Below are positions 60,053 through 64,000 of a DNA stretch of 64,000 nucleotides, in pieces. The translations under genes were made by a program, and so were the position numbers. The first letter of the stretch is position 1; each line of letters begins with the position of its first letter. The DNA comes from Streptomyces sp. Alt3 (GTDB taxonomy: Bacteria; Actinomycetota; Actinomycetes; Streptomycetales; Streptomycetaceae). Location: NCBI RefSeq assembly GCF_030719215.1, contig NZ_CP120983.1, positions 3,100,001-3,164,000 on the forward strand, in the 5' to 3' direction. The notes below the pieces were generated by a model. It was not told the origin of the DNA. It was given only the letters and a program-made list of their open reading frames with translations, and did not search any database.

Positions 60053-60769
60053 ATGAGAATCATGGGGAAGATATCCGGCGTACGGGTGCGGCGCGGTGCC
60101 GTTCTGTCCGTCGCCGGCCTGGTGGCCGCACCGGCCCTGGTCCTGAGCACCGGGACGGCCGCCCAGGCGGCATCCTGCACGGCGGCGAAGGGGCCGTACC
60201 AGAAGCAGGTGGAGAAGTGGCTGAAGCGGACGGCCGACGGCAGGCAGTCGGTCGCCGACTGCAAGGCCATCCGCTCGTTCCAGGCCGACAAGGGCATCAC
60301 TCCGGCCGCCGGGTACGCGGGGCCGGTCACCTGGCGCACGATGAAGACCATCACCGCCCAGAAGGCCGCGGGCAAGAACCCCAACGCCGCGAAGAAGTGC
60401 CCCACGAACAAGGGGCGCATCGCCTGTGTGGACCTGACCAGGCAGCTGAGCTGGATCCAGGACGGGTCCAAGCTGAAGTTCGGCCCGGTGCCGGTGCGCA
60501 CGGGCCGCAACGGCGACGAGACGCGGACCGGTTCCAAGAAGATCTACTGGCGCAACATCGACCACTGGTCGACGCTCTACGACGTCAGCATGCCGTACGC
60601 CCAGTTCTTCGACGGCGGGCAGGCGTTCCACTCGGTCACCAAGTCCATGTACAACAACCCGGGATCGGCGGGCTGCGTCAACATGCGCCCGGCGGACGCG
60701 AAGTCGTACTGGAACCTGCTGAAGAACGGTGACGACGTCTACGTCTACGGGCGCAAGCCCGGCACCTGA
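60053..60769 (+). CDS. Secreted L,D-transpeptidase-like protein with peptidoglycan-binding domain
   Basis: A 238-residue secreted protein. After a signal peptide (VLSVAGLVAAPALVLSTGTAAQA) a peptidoglycan-binding domain (~45-105, SVADCKAIRSFQADKGITPAAGYAGPVTWRTM) precedes the YkuD domain. The active site has His193 (AFHSVTKSMYNNPGSAGCVNM) and Cys208, but the His before Gly-Cys in the usual SHGCVNM is Ala206. Cross-linking activity is possible yet uncertain. Two cysteines (116, 125) may form a disulfide. GGGGAG lies about 10 bases upstream. Confidence 0.85.
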   Translation: MRIMGKISGVRVRRGAVLSVAGLVAAPALVLSTGTAAQAASCTAAKGPYQKQVEKWLKRTADGRQSVADCKAIRSFQADKGITPAAGYAGPVTWRTMKTITAQKAAGKNPNAAKKCPTNKGRIACVDLTRQLSWIQDGSKLKFGPVPVRTGRNGDETRTGSKKIYWRNIDHWSTLYDVSMPYAQFFDGGQAFHSVTKSMYNNPGSAGCVNMRPADAKSYWNLLKNGDDVYVYGRKPGT

Positions 60770-60858
60770 GCCGCGGTTTCCCGCTTCCCGCCCCGGATGT
60801 CGGTGCCCTGCGGTAGCTTCCACAGTGAGCGGTGTCACAGCGCAACTGGGGTGGAGCG

Positions 60859-61848
60859 ATGAGTGATCTGACAGCGACGACGGACATCGACAGCCGTCTC
60901 GAAGGACACCGGGTCGAGCTGACCGGTTACTGCTACCGGATGCTCGGCTCGGCCTTCGAGGCGGAGGACGCGGTCCAGGACACGCTGGTCCGCGCCTGGC
61001 GCAACTTCGACAAGTTCGAGGGCCGTTCCTCGCTGCGCTCCTGGCTGTACCGCATCGCGACGAACGTCTGCCTGGACATGCTGAAGGCCGGCAACAAGCG
61101 GGCCAGGCCGGTGGATCTGACCGGCCCGACGCCGCTGGCCCAGGCCGCGCTCAACCCCCTCCCGGAGAACACCTGGCTGGAGCCGATGCCGGACGGCCGC
61201 GTCCTGCCCTCGATCGCCGACCCGGCGGAGGCGGCCGTGGCCCGGGAGTCGGTGCGCCTCGCGTTCGTCGCCGCCCTCCAGCACCTCCCGCCCAAGCAGC
61301 GCGCGGTGCTGATCCTGCGCGAGGTCCTGGCCTGGAAGGCGAGCGAGGTCGCCGAACTGCTCGACACCTCGGTCGCCTCGGTCAACAGCGCCCTGCAGCG
61401 GGCCCGGGCGACGCTGTCGGACACGGAGGGCACGGCCCCGGACACCGCGAATCCGCTGGACGACGAGCAGCGCAAGCTGCTGGACCGCTATGTGGCGGCG
61501 TTCGAGGGGTACGACATGGCGGCGCTGACGGCGCTTCTCCACGAGGACGCCGTGATGACCATGCCGCCGTTCGATCTCTGGCTCCAGGGACACGACGACA
61601 TCACCGGCTTCATGCTCAGCATCGGCGCGGGCTGCGCGGGTTCCCGGCTGGTGGCGACGGAGGCCAACGGGACCCCGGCCTTCGCGCACTACAAGCCGAA
61701 TCCGGACGGGCCGGGCTTCGTGCCGTGGGCGGTGCAGGTCATCGACATCTCGGAGGGCGCCATCACCGGGATGCACTGCTTCCTGGACACCCCGCGCTGG
61801 TTCCCGCTGTTCGGGCTGCCGGACCATCTGGAGGCCGACGCCGTATGA
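60859..61848 (+). CDS. ECF sigma factor with C-terminal SnoaL-like domain
   Basis: A 329-residue sigma factor of the SigG/SigJ type. Region 2 is AEDAVQDTLVRAWRNFDKFEGRSSLRSWLYRIATNVCLDML, region 4 is LQHLPPKQRAVLILREVLAWKASEVAELLDTSVASVNSALQRARATL. The C-terminal ~120 residues (LLDRYVAAFEGYDMAALTALLHEDAVMTMPPFDLWLQGHDDITGFM) form a SnoaL-like domain that in this ECF group controls sigma activity in cis, so no separate anti-sigma factor is needed. ATG 60859 has GGTGGAG close by. Its stop overlaps the next gene as ATGA. Confidence 0.9.
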   Translation: MSDLTATTDIDSRLEGHRVELTGYCYRMLGSAFEAEDAVQDTLVRAWRNFDKFEGRSSLRSWLYRIATNVCLDMLKAGNKRARPVDLTGPTPLAQAALNPLPENTWLEPMPDGRVLPSIADPAEAAVARESVRLAFVAALQHLPPKQRAVLILREVLAWKASEVAELLDTSVASVNSALQRARATLSDTEGTAPDTANPLDDEQRKLLDRYVAAFEGYDMAALTALLHEDAVMTMPPFDLWLQGHDDITGFMLSIGAGCAGSRLVATEANGTPAFAHYKPNPDGPGFVPWAVQVIDISEGAITGMHCFLDTPRWFPLFGLPDHLEADAV

Positions 61849-62150
61849 GGTCCGGGCGGCCCGTGGTGATCGCCTGGGCCCTCCTGGTGGCGGGTGGCTG
61901 GGCGGCGACGCTGTGGCTGGGCGAGCCGTCCGCCACGGCGGGTCCGGACCCGGCCCCTGCCGCCGGGGTCCCGGCCGACAACCCCGAACCGGGACCTCAG
62001 CCGGAGGGCTCGTGCCCAAGGGCGACACCAGCACCCTCGCCGAGCGCCGTAGCGTCGCTCGCCAAGGTTCCGGAGATGCGTTACGGGGCCCGGCCCGACA
62101 AGCAATTCGTCTGCACCACGGTCATTCGCGATCACGCCACGGTCCGCTGA
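61845..62150 (+). CDS. Small membrane-anchored protein co-encoded with the ECF-SnoaL sigma factor
   Basis: A 101-residue protein: one membrane helix (PVVIAWALLVAGGWAATLWL), a Pro/Ala-rich extracellular linker (PDPAPAAGVPADNPEPGPQPEG) and a short domain with two cysteines (SCPRATP and FVCTTVIRDH). Its ATG overlaps the sigma stop (ATGA), so it is made together with the sigma factor. A regulatory link is plausible but unproven. Confidence 0.7.
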   Translation: MRSGRPVVIAWALLVAGGWAATLWLGEPSATAGPDPAPAAGVPADNPEPGPQPEGSCPRATPAPSPSAVASLAKVPEMRYGARPDKQFVCTTVIRDHATVR

Positions 62151-62158
62151 GCACCGGA

Positions 62159-62503
62159 TCATTCCGGGACCGCCCGGACGTTCCCCACCACGCCGCTCAG
62201 TCCCACCAGGTCGAGCAGCGCCCGGAGTTCGGTCGGGACGTTGCGCAGCCGCAGCTCGACGTCCCCGGCCCTGCGGGCGACGAGTCCCAGCCGTGCTATC
62301 GCCTCGACCAGGGCGAGATCGGCGTGCGTCACCCCGCCCATGTCGCAGTCGACGACCACGGTGTCGGGGGCGTCGGCCAGCAGCGTCTCCAGCTCGGCGC
62401 AGAGCCCCGGCACCTCGGCGCGGGTGACCCGGCCTGTGACGACGAGAGCGTTCGGAGTGATGGCATCCACACCAGGGAGACCGGCGGGGCGCCCGGAACT
62501 CAT
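62159..62503 (-). CDS. STAS-domain protein lacking the phosphorylatable serine
   Basis: A 114-residue anti-sigma-factor-antagonist-like protein (VTGRVTRAEVPGLCAELETLLADAPDTVVVDCDMGGVTHADLALVEAIARLGLVARRAGDVELRLRNVP). It has the STAS fold, but where SpoIIAA-like proteins have D-S-S-G the sequence reads A-D-L-A, so phosphorylation control of the usual kind is absent. It follows the Uma2 gene by 20 bp on the same strand. Confidence 0.82.
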   Translation of the reverse strand: MSSGRPAGLPGVDAITPNALVVTGRVTRAEVPGLCAELETLLADAPDTVVVDCDMGGVTHADLALVEAIARLGLVARRAGDVELRLRNVPTELRALLDLVGLSGVVGNVRAVPE

Positions 62504-62523
62504 CGGCCGGGCGGGTCCGTGTC

Positions 62524-63114
62524 TCAGCCGGCCGGGAGGACGCCGGTGTCCAGATCCAGACCGAAGGGCTTCGGCAGCGTCAGCGTCTCGCCGTACTCGA
62601 CCGCCTCCAGGAGGCGGTAGGTGCCGTCGCTCGGTTCCCCGTACAGGGTCGCGGTCGGGCGGCCCGTGTGCCAGGGGTCGAGCAGGAGGAACAGTTCGAT
62701 GCCGGCCTTCGCGTACCCGTGCGCCTTGCCGATGCGGTCGTGGTTGGCGTTGGCCGGCGAGGTGATCTCCACGACGAGGCGGACCTCCTCCGCCGGGACG
62801 CGATTGCCGGGCCCGGAGGCGACCGCCCGCGGCAGGACGACGAGATCGGGGATGTACAGCCCCGCGCGTCCGGGCACGGAGACGCCGAGCGTCTGGTAGA
62901 TCTCCCAGTCCTCCGGGATGACGGTGTACAGCCTGCGCTGGAGCAGCGCTGCTGTGGTGTTGTGATCCTTGGACGGCGGTGGCGACACGGTGACGATCCC
63001 CTCGATGATCTCCACCTTGCAGCCCTCGGGTGCGTCCGTCTCCTCCCAGATCCGGACGAGGTCGTCCCAGTGCTGGCCGTGGCCCGGCCCGGGACCGACG
63101 GTGAGTGCGCTCAT
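62524..63114 (-). CDS. Uma2-family (DUF820) putative endonuclease
   Basis: A 196-residue protein with a restriction-endonuclease-like fold. KVEIIEGIVTVSPPPSKDHNTTAALLQRRL and YIPDLVVLPR, then EVRLVVEITSPANANHDRIGKAHGYAKAGIELFLLLDP, give the E/D-(X)n-D-(X)n-E-x-K-like active site of this family (here the K position is S/T: VEITSP). Many Streptomyces carry dozens of such genes of unknown role. It is first in a two-gene unit with the STAS gene. Confidence 0.85.
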   Translation of the reverse strand: MSALTVGPGPGHGQHWDDLVRIWEETDAPEGCKVEIIEGIVTVSPPPSKDHNTTAALLQRRLYTVIPEDWEIYQTLGVSVPGRAGLYIPDLVVLPRAVASGPGNRVPAEEVRLVVEITSPANANHDRIGKAHGYAKAGIELFLLLDPWHTGRPTATLYGEPSDGTYRLLEAVEYGETLTLPKPFGLDLDTGVLPAG

Positions 63115-63156
63115 GGCGGTCTCCTCTTATCGGTGCGTCACCGAGTCCAGCATGCC

Positions 63157-63190
63157 GAACGGGACCGGTGGTGGTCCACCGGTCCCGTTC
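63157..63190 (-). terminator. Terminator hairpin after deoA
   Basis: A perfect 15-bp stem (63157-63171 and 63176-63190) with loop TGGT begins 22 bp past the deoA stop and precedes the Uma2 gene. Confidence 0.8.
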
Positions 63191-63212
63191 ACCCGAAAGG
63201 GAAAGCCGCAGG

Positions 63213-64000
63213 TCAGGCGATACGTTCCCGCACCACCGGCGTGGCGGTGAAGGGGGTGCCGGCCGGTGCGATGTCGTAGGAGCCGGGCAGCGCCTTCAGC
63301 GCGTACTCGAACTTCTCGGGGGTGTCCGTGTGCAGGGTCATCAGCGGCTGGCCCTCGGCCACCGTGTCACCCGGCTTGGCGTGCAGTTCGACACCCGCGC
63401 CCGCCTGCACCGGGTCCTCCTTGCGGGCGCGGCCGGCACCGAGGCGCCAGGCGGCGACGCCGACGTCGTACGCGTCCAGGCGCGTCAGCACTCCCGAGGA
63501 CGGGGCGCTGATCACGTGCTGCTCGCGGGCGACGGGGAGCTCCGCGTCGGGGTCGCCGCCCTGGGCAGAGATCATCCGGCGCCAGACGTCCATGGCGGAG
63601 CCGTCGGCCAGGGCCTTCTCCGGGTCGGCGTCCTTGAGCCCGGCCGCGTCGAGCATCTCGCGGGCGAGCGCCAGGGTCAGGTCGATGACGTCCTTGGGGC
63701 CGCCGCCGGCGAGGACCTCGACGGACTCGCGGACCTCCAGGGCGTTGCCCGCGGTCAGGCCCAGCGGGGTGGACATGTCGGTGAGCAGCGCGACCGTGCG
63801 GACGCCGCTGTCGGTGCCCAGCGCGACCATGGTGGAGGCCAGTTCGCGGGCGTCCTCGATGGTCTTCATGAAGGCGCCGGAGCCGACCTTCACGTCCAGG
63901 ACGAGCGCGCCGGTGCCCTCGGCGATCTTCTTGGACATGATCGAGCTGGCGATGAGCGGGATCGCCTCGACGGTGCCGGTGACGTCGCGCAGCGCGTACA
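63213..64000 (-). CDS. deoA: Thymidine phosphorylase, C-terminal part (cut by window end)
   Basis: The visible 262 codons are the C-terminal part of a thymidine/pyrimidine-nucleoside phosphorylase, which splits thymidine or deoxyuridine to base and deoxyribose-1-phosphate. Reading from the window end: YALRDVTGTVEAIPLIASSIMSKKIAEGTGALVLDVKVGSGAFMKT, the family signature, then VRTVALLTDMSTPLGLTAGNALEVRESVEVLAGG. The 5' end, and any CTACGCGCGTAG element before it, lies outside. It belongs to the same deoxynucleoside pathway as punA, deoC and add. Confidence 0.95.
   Translation of the reverse strand, partial: YALRDVTGTVEAIPLIASSIMSKKIAEGTGALVLDVKVGSGAFMKTIEDARELASTMVALGTDSGVRTVALLTDMSTPLGLTAGNALEVRESVEVLAGGGPKDVIDLTLALAREMLDAAGLKDADPEKALADGSAMDVWRRMISAQGGDPDAELPVAREQHVISAPSSGVLTRLDAYDVGVAAWRLGAGRARKEDPVQAGAGVELHAKPGDTVAEGQPLMTLHTDTPEKFEYALKALPGSYDIAPAGTPFTATPVVRERIA

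Overview
The window is chromosomal DNA of a Streptomyces. It has very high GC, genes packed on both strands, many GTG starts, and the AfsQ1/AfsQ2/SigQ cluster with the neighbours this genus usually has (add, punA, deoC, pccB, cya, hutH). No rRNA, tRNA, CRISPR array, prophage or insertion sequence is visible. Most of it reads as conserved core chromosome. The least core-like stretch is a pectin island at about 12.7-18.5 kb.

Layout. 0-12.6 kb: an ABC drug exporter (window edge), threonine ammonia-lyase, a MarR regulator, a lipoprotein-type intradiol dioxygenase overlapping a CitG-like gene, metB, msrA, a secreted lipase, a zinc alcohol dehydrogenase, a ClgR-like XRE regulator, and an imine-reductase-type enzyme divergent from an HxlR regulator. 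12.7-18.5 kb: pectinesterase and pectate lyase share an almost identical CBM13 module. They diverge from a single-chain protein made of an ECF sigma factor, an HX3CX2C anti-sigma motif, one membrane span and a family-9 pectate-lyase beta-helix. 18.6-27.8 kb: gdhA, a MacB-type ABC pair, an L,D-transpeptidase lipoprotein, a small LAXTG cell-wall protein, hutH and a GAF-GGDEF diguanylate cyclase. 27.8-37 kb: enoyl-CoA hydratase, adenylate cyclase, birA, pccB-pccE, maf and the biotinylated accA2; the carboxylase parts and their biotin ligase lie together. 37-48.9 kb: a DeoR regulator, a PEP-mutase-like protein, a flavin oxidoreductase, and nucleoside catabolism (punA, a phosphohexomutase that is probably a phosphopentomutase, deoC, an aldehyde dehydrogenase and a truncated aldehyde dehydrogenase relative). 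49-55.5 kb: a uridine-kinase-like protein, then sigQ divergent from afsQ1-afsQ2-lipoprotein. 55.6-64 kb: adenosine deaminase, a LysR/MFS divergent pair, a second L,D-transpeptidase, an ECF-SnoaL sigma factor, STAS and Uma2 proteins, and thymidine phosphorylase cut by the window end.

Two systems stand out. First, the pectin island looks self-regulating: one polypeptide may bind pectin outside the cell and carry its own sigma factor inside, next to two secreted pectin enzymes. Second, punA, deoC and add each have the same 12-bp palindrome CTACGCGCGTAG just upstream, and each appears to be leaderless. This suggests one regulator controls adenosine/deoxynucleoside breakdown: Add deaminates, PunA phosphorolyses, the mutase shifts the phosphate, DeoC makes acetaldehyde and glyceraldehyde-3-phosphate, and the aldehyde dehydrogenase may remove the acetaldehyde. 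Functions are inferred from motifs and gene order read by eye; no database search was run.
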